Both the position numbers and the translations under genes were made by a program. Shown here piece after piece: positions 35,948-45,099 of a stretch of 64,000 nucleotides of DNA. The notes beneath the pieces were generated by a model that saw nothing but the letters and a program-made list of their open reading frames with translations, had not been told where the DNA came from and ran no database searches. The stretch's first letter is position 1; each line of letters begins with the position of its first letter. Source of the stretch: Pseudomonas marginalis (GTDB lineage Bacteria; Pseudomonadota; Gammaproteobacteria; Pseudomonadales; Pseudomonadaceae); assembly GCF_008692035.1 (NCBI RefSeq), contig NZ_VTFG01000002.1, forward strand, positions 1 to 64,000, in the 5' to 3' direction.

Positions 35948-36925
35948 ATGCTCGGTCTGCGCAGGGAACCGCCGCTGGACCCGCAGGTACTCGAAGAAGC
36001 CGCCGAGTGGCTGATGCGCTTGAGCGAACGCGAACTGAGCGAGCACGAGCGCGCCGAATGGGAGCGTTGGAAGGTCAGCAGCCCGGAGCGGGATCGCGCC
36101 TGGTCGCGGGCGCAATTGCTGCAGAGCAAGTTCGGCGGCCTGCCGCCCGCCCTGGCGATGTCGGCGCTCGACCGGCCAGACAGTCCTGAACGTCGTGCGG
36201 CACTGGGCAAGCTGGCGATCCTGCTGGCGCTGGCGCCCGCGGGTTGGGGGAGCTGGAAGCTGGCGCAATCGCAGCAATGGTCAGCGGACTATCGCACCGA
36301 CGTTGGCCAGCGCCGCGAACTGACCCTGGCCGATGGCTCGCGCATCACCCTGAACACCGCTACCGCCATCGACGTCGTATTCGACGACCGCCAACGGCTT
36401 ATTCACCTGCGCGAAGGCGAAATCCTGGTGCAGACCGCCGTGGACACCGCCCCCCTGCCCCGGCCGTTCCTGATCAGCACCCGCCAGGGAAGCATGCAGG
36501 CGCTGGGCACACGGTTTACCGTCCGTGAAGTCAGCCCTCGCACCCATCTTGCGGTCATCGACGGCGCGGTGAGGGTGATATTGGCCGATAACCGCCAGAC
36601 CCCGCCGCTGATCGTCAACGCCGGACAGCGCACCGACTTCTCCTCACAGACCTTTGGTGACCTGGCGCCGACCGATCGCTACATCGGTTCATGGACCCAA
36701 GGCATGTTGATGGCCGACAAGATGCGCCTGGCGGATTTCGTCGCGGAACTGACGCGCTACCGCCGGGGTTTCCTGCGCTGTGATCCGGCCATCGCTGACC
36801 TGCGCATTTCCGGGGCCTTTCCGATCAGTGATACCGATCGCACCTTGAGCATGCTGGTGCACACTTATCCCGTGCTGGCGAACAGTCATTTGCGCGGTTA
36901 CTGGGTCACCCTGTCGCCCGCCTGA
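35948..36925 (+). CDS. FecR-type anti-sigma regulator
   Basis: FecR proteins span the inner membrane and pass the receptor signal to the sigma factor. The 325-residue product has the N-terminal cytoplasmic anti-sigma domain (EEAAEWLMRLSERELSEHERAEWERWK), one membrane helix (LGKLAILLALAPAGWGSWKLA, about residues 80-100) and a periplasmic FecR domain (DVGQRRELTLADGSRITLNTATAIDV and QGSMQALGTRFTVREV). It begins immediately after the sigma stop codon. Confidence 0.93.
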   Translation: MLGLRREPPLDPQVLEEAAEWLMRLSERELSEHERAEWERWKVSSPERDRAWSRAQLLQSKFGGLPPALAMSALDRPDSPERRAALGKLAILLALAPAGWGSWKLAQSQQWSADYRTDVGQRRELTLADGSRITLNTATAIDVVFDDRQRLIHLREGEILVQTAVDTAPLPRPFLISTRQGSMQALGTRFTVREVSPRTHLAVIDGAVRVILADNRQTPPLIVNAGQRTDFSSQTFGDLAPTDRYIGSWTQGMLMADKMRLADFVAELTRYRRGFLRCDPAIADLRISGAFPISDTDRTLSMLVHTYPVLANSHLRGYWVTLSPA

Positions 36926-36950
36926 TCCCACGCAAAAATAAACGGCGGCC

Positions 36951-36981
36951 GGGGTGATACTTTTTTCGATCTCGACTGGCA
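36951..36981 (+). promoter_or_regulatory. Putative ECF-sigma promoter block, copy before the STN receptor
   Basis: GGGGTGATAC (36951-36960) and TCGACTGGCA (36972-36981) are 11 bases apart, matching the minus-strand block at 33955-33985. The block starts 25 bases after the fecR stop and ends 29 bases before the receptor ATG. Confidence 0.6.
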
Positions 36982-37010
36982 AAGACAGGAACAGCCTTTT
37001 CCTCTCGTCC

Positions 37011-39440
37011 ATGGATCATCCTTTCATGCTCGTAGCACGGCCCCTGCGTCCGGCTCGTCCGCTCAAACCGATGGTGCACGGCGTCGTGCTCAGCCTGCTG
37101 CTGGCCGGTGCCATATGCCCGGTGGCATTGGCGGAGGCACCGGCCCAATTGGATTCGGTCGCTGTGCAGGCCTACCACATCGCCCCCGGCCCGCTCGGCG
37201 CGACGCTCTCGAGCTTTGCCGTGGACGCCGGTATTGCCCTGTCGTTCCAGCCGTCGATCACGGAGGGCCTGATCAGCCCCGAACTGAACGGCACCTACTC
37301 CACGCAGGAAGCCGTCACGCGTTTGCTCGAAGGCAGCGGCCTGGAGATGGTATTGCGCAGCGATGGCAGCTACACCCTGGTACTGCGCCGGCTGACGCTG
37401 TCGGCGACCACGGTGGAGGCGGCGCAAAAACACACCGATAGCCTGCCGCCGGTGTACCCGGGCGGCCAGGTAGCCGAGGGCGGGCGTCTCGGTCTGCTGG
37501 GCAATACGGATGTGATGGACGCGCCGTTCAGCATCAGCACCTATACCGCATCATTGATCAAAGACCAGCAGGCGACCACCGTGGGCGACGTGCTGGAGCG
37601 CGACTCTTCGGTCCGCTCCACCGGCCAGACGGGGGGGATCGTCGACTCATTCTTTATCCGCGGCTTTCCGGTGGGGGAAGGCAACCTCGGGGAACTGGCG
37701 TTCGACGGTGTGTACGGCGTGGCCTCCAATTACCGGGTATTCACCGACTACGCCGAACGCATCGAAGTGGTCAAAGGCCCTGGCGCCCTCCTCTACGGCA
37801 TGTCCCCCAACAGCGCCGTCGGTGGCGTGATCAACGTGGTCCCCAAGCGCGCCCTGGACGAGGACCTGACCCGCGTCACGGCCACCTATGCCCAGGACCG
37901 ACAACTGGGCACCCATATCGACCTGAGTCGGCGGTTTGGCGAGGACCGGCGATTCGGCATGCGCGTCAACGGCCGCGTGCAGCAGGGTGACACTGTCATC
38001 GACAAGCAATCGCGGGATGTCGGGGTCAGTGCCATCGCCCTGGATTACCAGGGCGATCGCCTGCGCACCAGCCTGGACCTGATCAACCAGCAAGAGCAAT
38101 TCGACGCGGCGTCACGGCCCTTCCTGATCGCGCCCGGCGTGCCGATTCCCCACGCCGCCAACGGGCGTACCAACGTCAGCCAGGCGTGGGGCTGGTCCAA
38201 GACCCGCGACAAGTCGGCATTGCTGGGTGGCGAGTATGACGTGAGCGACGCACTGACCCTGTTTGCCCATGCCGGCGGTGGGAAGTCGAACGTGGCACGC
38301 CTTTCCGACCAGACCCCGACCATCATCAACACCGCCGGCGACACCTCGTCGATCCCCGGCTATTACAAATTTAAAGTACGGCGCTACACGGTCGACAGCG
38401 GTGCCCGACTGCGTTTCGACACCGGGCCGATCAGCCACAGCACCACGCTGCAGGTCACGCGCTATCGCGATGAGTTGTCGCGCGGCATTATTTCCGGCCC
38501 GCCGATCCTGTCGAACATTTACCACCCTGTCTCACGACCCGAGGCCGACATTGCCACGCCGGCCACGCCGAAAGTCTCGGCGACCGAATTGTCCGGCGTG
38601 GCGGTTGCCGACACCTTGTCGATGCTCGAGCAGCGCCTGCAGGTGACGGCCGGCCTGCGCAAACAGACCATCCGCTCCAACAACTACGACGCGGCGGGTA
38701 CGGTGACCACGGCTTACGACGACGGCAGGACCACGCCGCTGTTCGGCGCAGTTGTCCGGCCCTGGGAGCATGTGTCGTTCTACTACAACTACCTGGAAGG
38801 CTTGAGCAAAGGCGATATTGCTCCCGCCACGGCCTCGAACGCGGGCCAGATCTTTGCCCCCTACGTCTCACGCCAGCATGAGGTCGGGGTCAAGCTCGAC
38901 TACGGCACGGTCATGTCCACACTCGCGCTGTTCCAGATCACCAAACCCAGTGGCGAGCTGTCAGGCACCACCTTTGCGGTACAAGGCGAACAGCGCAACC
39001 GGGGCCTGGAGCTGAACGTATCCGGCGAAGCCGGCCAAGGCACACGCCTGCTCGGCGGGGTGACGCTGCTGGATGCGCAACTGACCAAAAGCGCGGTTGC
39101 GGCCAACCGGGGCAATACCCCGGTGGGGGTGCCGAAGGTGCAAGCCAACCTCTGGGCCGAGTGGGACGTGCCCTGGGTCGAGGGGCTGACGCTAACCAGC
39201 GGGGCGTTGTACACCGGCAGCCAATATGTGAACCAGGCCAACACCCAGCAGTTGGCCCCCTGGACCCGCTTCGACATGGGCGTGCGCTACAGCACGCGCA
39301 TCGCCCAGCGGCCGACGACCTTCCGCGCCACGGTACAGAACGTGTTCGACCGCGAGTATTGGTCGGGGGTCGCTTCCTATGGTGCGTTCTCTCAAGGCTC
39401 GCCACGCACCCTTCTACTGTCGACCACGGTCGATTTCTGA
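37011..39440 (+). CDS. TonB-dependent siderophore receptor with STN signalling domain
   Basis: This is an outer-membrane transducer-receptor. I start it at 37011 (MDHPFMLVARPLRP) because the CCTCTCGTC before it matches the paralogue's leader; that gives 809 residues. The signal peptide ends near LAEAPAQ. The STN domain (YHIAPGPLGATLSSFAVDAGIALSFQPSITEGL) lies at about residues 50-110. The plug (RIEVVKGPGALLYGMSPNSAVGGVINVVPKR) and barrel follow, ending VDF. With the sigma and FecR genes it forms a surface-signalling system. The ABC genes downstream would carry the iron-siderophore or its iron inward. Confidence 0.92.
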   Translation: MDHPFMLVARPLRPARPLKPMVHGVVLSLLLAGAICPVALAEAPAQLDSVAVQAYHIAPGPLGATLSSFAVDAGIALSFQPSITEGLISPELNGTYSTQEAVTRLLEGSGLEMVLRSDGSYTLVLRRLTLSATTVEAAQKHTDSLPPVYPGGQVAEGGRLGLLGNTDVMDAPFSISTYTASLIKDQQATTVGDVLERDSSVRSTGQTGGIVDSFFIRGFPVGEGNLGELAFDGVYGVASNYRVFTDYAERIEVVKGPGALLYGMSPNSAVGGVINVVPKRALDEDLTRVTATYAQDRQLGTHIDLSRRFGEDRRFGMRVNGRVQQGDTVIDKQSRDVGVSAIALDYQGDRLRTSLDLINQQEQFDAASRPFLIAPGVPIPHAANGRTNVSQAWGWSKTRDKSALLGGEYDVSDALTLFAHAGGGKSNVARLSDQTPTIINTAGDTSSIPGYYKFKVRRYTVDSGARLRFDTGPISHSTTLQVTRYRDELSRGIISGPPILSNIYHPVSRPEADIATPATPKVSATELSGVAVADTLSMLEQRLQVTAGLRKQTIRSNNYDAAGTVTTAYDDGRTTPLFGAVVRPWEHVSFYYNYLEGLSKGDIAPATASNAGQIFAPYVSRQHEVGVKLDYGTVMSTLALFQITKPSGELSGTTFAVQGEQRNRGLELNVSGEAGQGTRLLGGVTLLDAQLTKSAVAANRGNTPVGVPKVQANLWAEWDVPWVEGLTLTSGALYTGSQYVNQANTQQLAPWTRFDMGVRYSTRIAQRPTTFRATVQNVFDREYWSGVASYGAFSQGSPRTLLLSTTVDF

Positions 39441-39504
39441 AACCTTCGGCCCGGCGCGACTAGCTGCACCGCCACCCGGCCCGACCACTGCAAAGGCTTT
39501 AACC

Positions 39505-40659
39505 ATGGTTACCATTGTTCGACGCAGCCACGCCTTCGCCGGGCTGCTGCTTGCGGGTTTGCTGGGATGGGCGCTGCCGTCAACGGCCGCCGAGCCGCAG
39601 GCACCACGCAGCACCGTCACCGATTTGCTCGGGCGCCAGGTCAAGGTGCACCTGCCGGTCCGGCGCGTGATTCTGGGGGAAGGCCGCCAGTTGTACCTGG
39701 TTGCCGCGCTGGATACGCAAAACCCCATCGAGCGAATCGTCGGCTGGCGCAAGGACCTGATCCAGTCCGACCCGGACACCTATGGCGCTTACCTGCGTAA
39801 ATTTCCCGCCATCGCCAAAATCCCCACCTTTGGCGGCTTTGAAGACGGCACCTTCGATATCGAGCAGGCCATCTCCCAGCGCCCGGACGTGATCATCCTC
39901 AATATCGAGGCCCAGCACGCGACCGAGGACGCCCGCTATATCGAGAAGCTCGATGCCCTGGGGATTCCAGTGGTGTACGTCGACTTTCGCAACCACCCGA
40001 TGCAGAACACCGAACCGACCATGCGCCTGTTCGGCCAGTTGTTCGGCAAAGAGGCGCGTGCCGAAGCGTTTATCGACTTTCGCAACCAGCAGATCCGCCG
40101 CGTCACCGACGTGATCAACGCGCAACACCCTTCGCGCCCCAACGTGTTCATCGAGCGTATCGGTGGCTACACCGACGATTGCTGCCTGAGTTTCGGCAAT
40201 GAAAACTTCGGTCTGTTCGTCGATATGGCGGGGGGCAATAACATCGCCAGAGGCGTTATTCCCACCACCTTTGGCCAGCTGAATCCCGAGCAGGTGATCG
40301 TCGCCAACCCGGAACAGGTGGTGGTCACCAGTGCCAACTGGGAAGCCTTTGCCCCCGGTGGCCACTGGGTCGGTGTGGGTCCCGGTGCCGACATGGCCCA
40401 AGCCCGGCGCAAACTGGCCTGGTATACCCAGCGCCCGGCCTATGCCGGGATCAAGGCCCAGGATGACCAGGCGTTCCATGCTATCTGGCACCAGTTCTAC
40501 AACAGCCCTTATCAGTTCGTGGCCATCCAGCAGTTGGCCAAGTGGTTTCATCCGACACTGTTTACCGACCTGGACCCTGAAGCCTCGTTTCGCCAATTGC
40601 ACGAGCGATTCCTGCCGGTGCCCTATGAGCCGGGTTACTTCGTGAGCCTCAAGCCATGA
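39505..40659 (+). CDS. Periplasmic iron-siderophore ABC binding protein
   Basis: This is a class III (TroA/FecB-like) binding protein of 384 residues from 39505, with signal peptide MVTIVRRSHAFAGLLLAGLLGWALPSTAAEP. The two lobes are visible (RVILGEGRQLYLVAAL and LDALGIPVVYVDFRNHPMQNTEPTMRLFGQLFGKEARAEAFIDF). Two adjacent Cys in GYTDDCCLSFGNENFG are unusual. The stop overlaps the permease start (ATGA). Confidence 0.88.
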   Translation: MVTIVRRSHAFAGLLLAGLLGWALPSTAAEPQAPRSTVTDLLGRQVKVHLPVRRVILGEGRQLYLVAALDTQNPIERIVGWRKDLIQSDPDTYGAYLRKFPAIAKIPTFGGFEDGTFDIEQAISQRPDVIILNIEAQHATEDARYIEKLDALGIPVVYVDFRNHPMQNTEPTMRLFGQLFGKEARAEAFIDFRNQQIRRVTDVINAQHPSRPNVFIERIGGYTDDCCLSFGNENFGLFVDMAGGNNIARGVIPTTFGQLNPEQVIVANPEQVVVTSANWEAFAPGGHWVGVGPGADMAQARRKLAWYTQRPAYAGIKAQDDQAFHAIWHQFYNSPYQFVAIQQLAKWFHPTLFTDLDPEASFRQLHERFLPVPYEPGYFVSLKP

Positions 40660-41702
40660 GTGCCGTGATCCAACGCGATACCTACCGGGCCCTGGTGCTG
40701 CGCAAACGCCTGATCCTCGGAGGCCTGGCCCTACTGTTGCTGTGCAGTGTGCTGCTTGACCTGGCCCTGGGGCCGGCGCGCTACAGCTTCCATGAAGTGC
40801 TCGGTGCACTGTTTGCGCCAGACAGTGCGCCGGCACAGGTTCGCGTGGTGATGTGGGACATCCGCCTGCCGATCGCCCTGATGGCGGTTGCCGTGGGTGC
40901 GGCGTTGTCACTGGCCGGCGCGCAGATGCAGACCATCCTCAATAACCCGCTGGCCAGCCCCTTCACCCTGGGCATTTCCGCCGCCGCCAGTTTTGGTGCA
41001 GCCATGGGGCTGGCGTTTGGTGTGGCGCTGTTTCCGTTGGCGGCGCAGTACATGGTGCCGGTCAACGCGTTCATCATGGCCATGCTGTCGGCGTTGCTGA
41101 TTCACTTCCTGAGCATGCGTCGCGGGGTCACCGCGGAAACCATCGTGCTGCTGGGCATCGCCCTGGTCTTCACGTTTAACGCGTTATTGGCCCTGGTGCA
41201 GTTTTTCGCCACCGAGCAAGCCGTAGCAGCCGTGGTGTTCTGGACCATGGGCAGCCTGACCAAAGCCACCTGGCCCAAACTCGGGGTGATCTGCCTGGTG
41301 ATCGCGATCACCCTGCCGATCTTTGCCAAGCGCGCCTGGGCCCTGACCGCACTGCGACTGGGTGACGACAAGGCCGCCAGCTTCGGGATCAATGTACGCA
41401 GCCTGCGCTTTCAGACGCTGATCATGGTCAGCCTGCTCGCCTCGTTCCCCGTGGCCTTTGTAGGCACCATCGGCTTTATCGGGCTGGTCGGCCCGCATAT
41501 TGCGCGGATGTTGATCGGCGAGGACCAACGCTTCTTCCTGCCGGCCTCGCTGCTGACCGGCGCACTGATTCTGTCCGCCAGTTCAGTGGTGAGCAAAACC
41601 CTGATCCCTGGTGCCATCTTCCCGATCGGGGTGGTCACTTCGCTGATCGGCGTGCCGTTCTTCATATCACTGATCCTCAGCGGGAAGAAAAACACATGGT
41701 GA
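40656..41702 (+). CDS. FecCD-family iron-siderophore permease
   Basis: This inner-membrane permease of 348 residues has about ten helices. It carries the BtuC/FecCD features IRLPIALMAVAVGAALSLAGAQMQTILNNPLASPFTLGISAAASFGAA and GTIGFIGLVGPHIARMLIGEDQRFFLPASLLTGALIL. It is translationally coupled to the binding protein before it and overlaps the ATPase after it by 7 bases. A single permease gene suggests a homodimer. Confidence 0.94.
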   Translation: MSAVIQRDTYRALVLRKRLILGGLALLLLCSVLLDLALGPARYSFHEVLGALFAPDSAPAQVRVVMWDIRLPIALMAVAVGAALSLAGAQMQTILNNPLASPFTLGISAAASFGAAMGLAFGVALFPLAAQYMVPVNAFIMAMLSALLIHFLSMRRGVTAETIVLLGIALVFTFNALLALVQFFATEQAVAAVVFWTMGSLTKATWPKLGVICLVIAITLPIFAKRAWALTALRLGDDKAASFGINVRSLRFQTLIMVSLLASFPVAFVGTIGFIGLVGPHIARMLIGEDQRFFLPASLLTGALILSASSVVSKTLIPGAIFPIGVVTSLIGVPFFISLILSGKKNTW

Positions 41703-42481
41703 AGATTCAGCTGCAAGACCTGGGTGCCCGCTATGGCCAGCGCACGATCATCCGTGGCGTTACCACCGCCGCGTTCACCGGCGGCCAGGTGGTCGCGGTG
41801 GTGGGGCCCAATGCGGCGGGCAAGTCGACCCTGTTCAAACGCATGGCCGGGCTGATCGACGGGCCTGGACAGGTGATCCTGCAGGACTCGAAAAAGGGCC
41901 GGCAGGGCATCTGCTACATGCCCCAGGGCTTGAATGCCAGTGCGCGGTTGACGGTCTACGAATCGGTACTCCTGGCCCGCAAGCAACTGTCGCCGCAATG
42001 GACCGTCCACGATGACGAGTTGAACCTGGTGGAGGAAATGCTCGAGGCCCTTGGCATCAGCGACTTGTCATTTCGCAACCTCGGCGAACTCAGCGGCGGC
42101 CAGCAGCAACTGGTGTCCATCGCCCAGACCTTGGTGCGCGAACCGGAAATCCTGCTGATGGACGAACCCACCAGCGCCCTCGACATGCATCGCCAGGTGC
42201 AAGTGTTGAACTTCATGGGCGCACTGGCCCGCCAACAGCAGGTCATCGTGTTTATTGCCCTGCATGACCTGAACCAGGCGTTGCGCTTTGCCGACCAGGT
42301 ATTGGTGATTGCCGACGGCACCGCCCAGGGCAGCGGCGCGAGTCATGAGGTGATCACCGAACGCATGCTGCGCGAGGTGTACCAGGTTGAGGCGCGGATC
42401 GAGCAGTGCAGTCGGGGACAACGGCATATTTTGATCGACGGCATAAACTTGACCGCGTACCCAAGGCGAACCACAGCTTGA
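41696..42481 (+). CDS. Iron-siderophore ABC transporter ATPase
   Basis: This FepC/FhuC-type ATPase has 261 residues. Walker A is GPNAAGKST, the Q-loop region CYMPQGLNASARLTVYESVL, the signature LSGGQQQLVSIAQTL, Walker B ILLMDEPTSALD and the H-loop ALHDLNQ. It completes the importer encoded after the receptor and probably ends the siderophore operon. Confidence 0.94.
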   Translation: MVKIQLQDLGARYGQRTIIRGVTTAAFTGGQVVAVVGPNAAGKSTLFKRMAGLIDGPGQVILQDSKKGRQGICYMPQGLNASARLTVYESVLLARKQLSPQWTVHDDELNLVEEMLEALGISDLSFRNLGELSGGQQQLVSIAQTLVREPEILLMDEPTSALDMHRQVQVLNFMGALARQQQVIVFIALHDLNQALRFADQVLVIADGTAQGSGASHEVITERMLREVYQVEARIEQCSRGQRHILIDGINLTAYPRRTTA

Positions 42482-42512
42482 TGCGAGAAACCGATATATG
42501 CACCTTCACGGG

Positions 42513-43520
42513 TCAGGCAACGACACGCTCTGGAGCGCCGTCAGCCCAAGCAACAGGGACCCTGGCCACTGCCGACGGCGCCAGGTCACTCACGCTGTCA
42601 AGTCGACCAATTTGCTCCGCAGAGAGCTGCAGTGTCAGCGCTCCAAGGTTATCGGTAAGTTGACCAAGTGAGCGCGGGCCGATGATGGGAACCGCACCAT
42701 GCGTGCCTGCCCAAGCAATGGCAACCTGGCCCGGGCTGACGCCGTGTTCACCCGCTATAGCGACTACCGCGTCCAGTGTCTGCGTGCGCTGTGCCGAGTT
42801 CTCCGGCTGGAACACACGGCCTGCGAACCCTTCAGCACGCCCCGTTTCACCTTGCCGGTACTTTCCGGTCAACATACCGCCCCCCAGGGGTGACCACGTC
42901 ACGATGCCGAGACCGAGCGCATGCGATGCCTTGAACAAATCGGCCTCGGGCTCGCGATGCACCAAGCTATGTTCGAACTGCGCAGCCGCAATCGGAACGG
43001 CATGGGACAGTTCGGCCAGCGTGACCGCACGGGCGAGGCGCCAGGCGGGGAAGTTCGACAGGCCCGCGTACAGGATCTTGCCGGCACGCGCCAGGTCCTC
43101 GAAGCCTCGGACGATTTCCTCAAGGGGCGTGGTGCCATCCGGGTGATGCGCCCAGTAAATATCAATCCGATCGGTTTTGAGCCGTTTCAGGCTTGCCTCC
43201 ACGGAAGCCACCATGGCCTTACGGCTGTTGCCGGTGACCAGTCGGTTCGCATTCTGCACTGCGCCACTGCTGAACTTGGTGGCGAGCACAAAATCCTCAC
43301 GCCGCCCTTCCAGCAATGTACCGAGCAGTTCTTCGGATTGCCCGAATTGGTAGACGTCGGCCGAATCGATGAAGTTGCCGCCAGCTTCGGCATAAGCGTT
43401 GAACACAGCTTTGCTGGCGTCGGGATCGGCGCCATAACCCCAGCCTGTGCCGAAGTTGCCCGTGCCGAGCGCCACCTGTGAAACCTGCAAACCGGTCTTT
43501 CCAAATGATGTGTACTTCAT
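42513..43520 (-). CDS. Aldo/keto reductase
   Basis: This soluble NADPH-dependent reductase has 335 residues from the ATG at 43520 (MKYTSFGKTGLQVSQVALGTGNFGTGWGYGA) with GGAG upstream. Conserved parts are GGNFIDSADVYQFGQSEELLG (Asp/Tyr), LATKFSSG (Lys), IDIYWAHHPDG (His) and VPIIGPRSLGQLTDNLGAL. It is unlike the Tat-exported one at 28024. It faces a degraded tetR/operator copy at 43590-43715, so it may once have been controlled as the nemA-like unit is. Confidence 0.9.
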   Translation of the reverse strand: MKYTSFGKTGLQVSQVALGTGNFGTGWGYGADPDASKAVFNAYAEAGGNFIDSADVYQFGQSEELLGTLLEGRREDFVLATKFSSGAVQNANRLVTGNSRKAMVASVEASLKRLKTDRIDIYWAHHPDGTTPLEEIVRGFEDLARAGKILYAGLSNFPAWRLARAVTLAELSHAVPIAAAQFEHSLVHREPEADLFKASHALGLGIVTWSPLGGGMLTGKYRQGETGRAEGFAGRVFQPENSAQRTQTLDAVVAIAGEHGVSPGQVAIAWAGTHGAVPIIGPRSLGQLTDNLGALTLQLSAEQIGRLDSVSDLAPSAVARVPVAWADGAPERVVA

Positions 43521-43589
43521 GCTGTGCTCCGTCAATTGAATCGGCCCTGTTGTCGGGATCGACTGGGCGCATGACCGCCTTGATAGCGT

Positions 43590-43613
43590 TCCCCTGCGCT
43601 TTAGTGACTTTCA
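43590..43613 (-). pseudogene. 5' remnant of a tetR-type gene
   Basis: From 43613 leftward the minus strand reads MKVTKAQ and then diverges. The first codons of the intact TetR gene at 45687 give KVTKAQ after the start, and roughly 100 bases upstream also align. Only the start of the gene survives. Confidence 0.6.
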
Positions 43614-43667
43614 TCTTCAAGATCTGTGTAGATAGACCAGCAGTGAAGCCTACAGCCATCATTGATG

Positions 43668-43681
43668 TCAATCGCAATCAA
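43668..43681. promoter_or_regulatory. Second copy of the TetR operator
   Basis: TCAATCGCAATCAA matches the palindrome TTGATTGCAATCAA at 45739-45752 in 11 of 14 positions. Downstream similarity continues (GATTATGATC, then CATCAT). It may let the TetR at 45100 act on the reductase genes at 42513 and 43964. Confidence 0.5.
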
Positions 43682-43963
43682 AGATCTTGACGACGAAGAT
43701 TATGATCGACATCATTGAAGTACTTGCCTCACAAGGGTGCTGGCAATTCGCGCGCCCATCTGACCGCGCCCACCTGCTTTCGTCGAGGCGGGCTTGGCCT
43801 TCGAGTTTGCCGCCATGGTCCAGGAAAACCTCGCCGGGACGCGCAAGGACAAGGGCATCGTCACCTTCAACTACCCTCAGGTGGGTCGCAGGCGAACCCA
43901 AGGTTTCCAGCTGGGTCAACTGATTTAGCACAACGCACGTGGTCACCTGACCAGGAGAAGACG

Positions 43964-44950
43964 ATGACATTCAAGGCACTGCTCGCCAGCAAGACCGGTG
44001 ACACCCTTTCAACCCGCTTGGTTGACTTTGAGGACGAGGATTTGATGCCGGGCGACGTCACCGTCGCGGTCGAATACTCAACGGTGAACTACAAGGACGC
44101 GATGGCACTCAGTGGCCGGTCACCGATCATCCGCACGTTTCCGCTGATTCCGGGGATCGACTTTGCCGGTGTCGTAGAGTCGTCGACCTATCCCGGCATT
44201 GTGGCCGGCGACCGTGTGCTGGCCAACGGCTGGGGGCTCAGCCAGACTCACCACGGCGGCTTCGCCCAGAGGGCACGGGTGAGCGGTGATTGGCTGGTCA
44301 AGATTCCCGCAGCGTTTTCGGCCCGGGATGCCATGGCCATCGGCACAGCAGGGTACACCGCAATGCTGTCCGTGCTGGCACTGGAACATGGCGGTCTGAC
44401 GCCTGCGCGCGGCGACATCCTGGTGACCGGCGCCAATGGCGGCTCTGGATCGGTGGCGATTGCCCTGCTGTCCAAACTGGGCTATCGCGTGATCGCATCG
44501 ACCGGGCGGCTTGAAGAAGCCGATTACCTGCGCGCGCTCGGCGCGAACGAAATCATCGACCGCCACACCCTGTCCGCACCGGGCGCACCGATTTCCGAAG
44601 AGCGCTGGGCGGGCGCCATTGACTCGGTCGGCAGCCATACGTTGGCTAACGTACTGGCGCATACCCGGTATCGTGGCGTAGTCGCGGCCTTCGGACTTGC
44701 ACAAGGCGCGGATCTGCCCGCCTCTGTACTCCCCTTCATCCTGCGCAACATCAGCCTTGCTGGCATTGATTCGGTCAATGCGCCTCAGCAGATACGGCTG
44801 CAGGCGTGGTCGCGCCTTGCCAGTGACCTGGATCTGGACAAGCTTGCCCGAACCTCAAAGGTGGTTGGCCTCGGCGATGTTCCTGACATCGCCAGCCGCG
44901 TGCTCGCAGGGAAAATTCAGGGGCGTACCATCGTTGACGTGAACGCGTGA
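43964..44950 (+). CDS. AcuI/YhdH-type NADPH:acrylyl-CoA (quinone) reductase
   Basis: This is a zinc-free medium-chain reductase of 328 residues starting at 43964 behind AGGAGAAG. It follows the YhdH/AcuI pattern: VEYSTVNYKDAMALSGRSPIIRTFPLIPGIDFAGVV, GWGLSQTHHGGFAQRARV, AMAIGTAGYTAMLSVLAL, DILVTGANGGSGSVAIALLSKLGYRVIASTGR and AIDSVGSHTLANVL. AcuI reduces acryloyl-CoA; whether that is the substrate here is unproved. It lies downstream of the duplicated operator. Confidence 0.88.
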   Translation: MTFKALLASKTGDTLSTRLVDFEDEDLMPGDVTVAVEYSTVNYKDAMALSGRSPIIRTFPLIPGIDFAGVVESSTYPGIVAGDRVLANGWGLSQTHHGGFAQRARVSGDWLVKIPAAFSARDAMAIGTAGYTAMLSVLALEHGGLTPARGDILVTGANGGSGSVAIALLSKLGYRVIASTGRLEEADYLRALGANEIIDRHTLSAPGAPISEERWAGAIDSVGSHTLANVLAHTRYRGVVAAFGLAQGADLPASVLPFILRNISLAGIDSVNAPQQIRLQAWSRLASDLDLDKLARTSKVVGLGDVPDIASRVLAGKIQGRTIVDVNA

Positions 44951-45099
44951 CGGGGCGGCGGGGTTTTCCAGTGCCACCACGCGCTCTTGTCCGAGGCGCT
45001 GCCTCTGCTGGCGAAAATCGATGATCAACCGAGGATCGACCGCCTGCTCTCTCGCACGCCCATGAAGCGCATCGGCAGGCGCGCTTGAGGTCTCCCGGA

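Larger units (their letters stand above)
43521..43963. other. 443-base gap with tetR remnant, operator copy and a possible gene fragment
   Basis: No intact gene is seen here. Bases 43590-43715 match the intergenic region and first codons of the tetR gene at 45687. Between about 43764 and 43925 on the plus strand one frame reads FVEAGLAFEFAAMVQENLAG then TRKDKGIVTFNY, which looks like real protein and faintly resembles a small quinol-monooxygenase (YgiN-like) domain, without a start. This suggests deletion debris between two reductase genes. Confidence 0.5.

Noticed and set aside
31711..42481. Siderophore biosynthesis locus
   Set aside because: Only uptake, signalling and one MFS gene are present; no NRPS or NIS synthetase.
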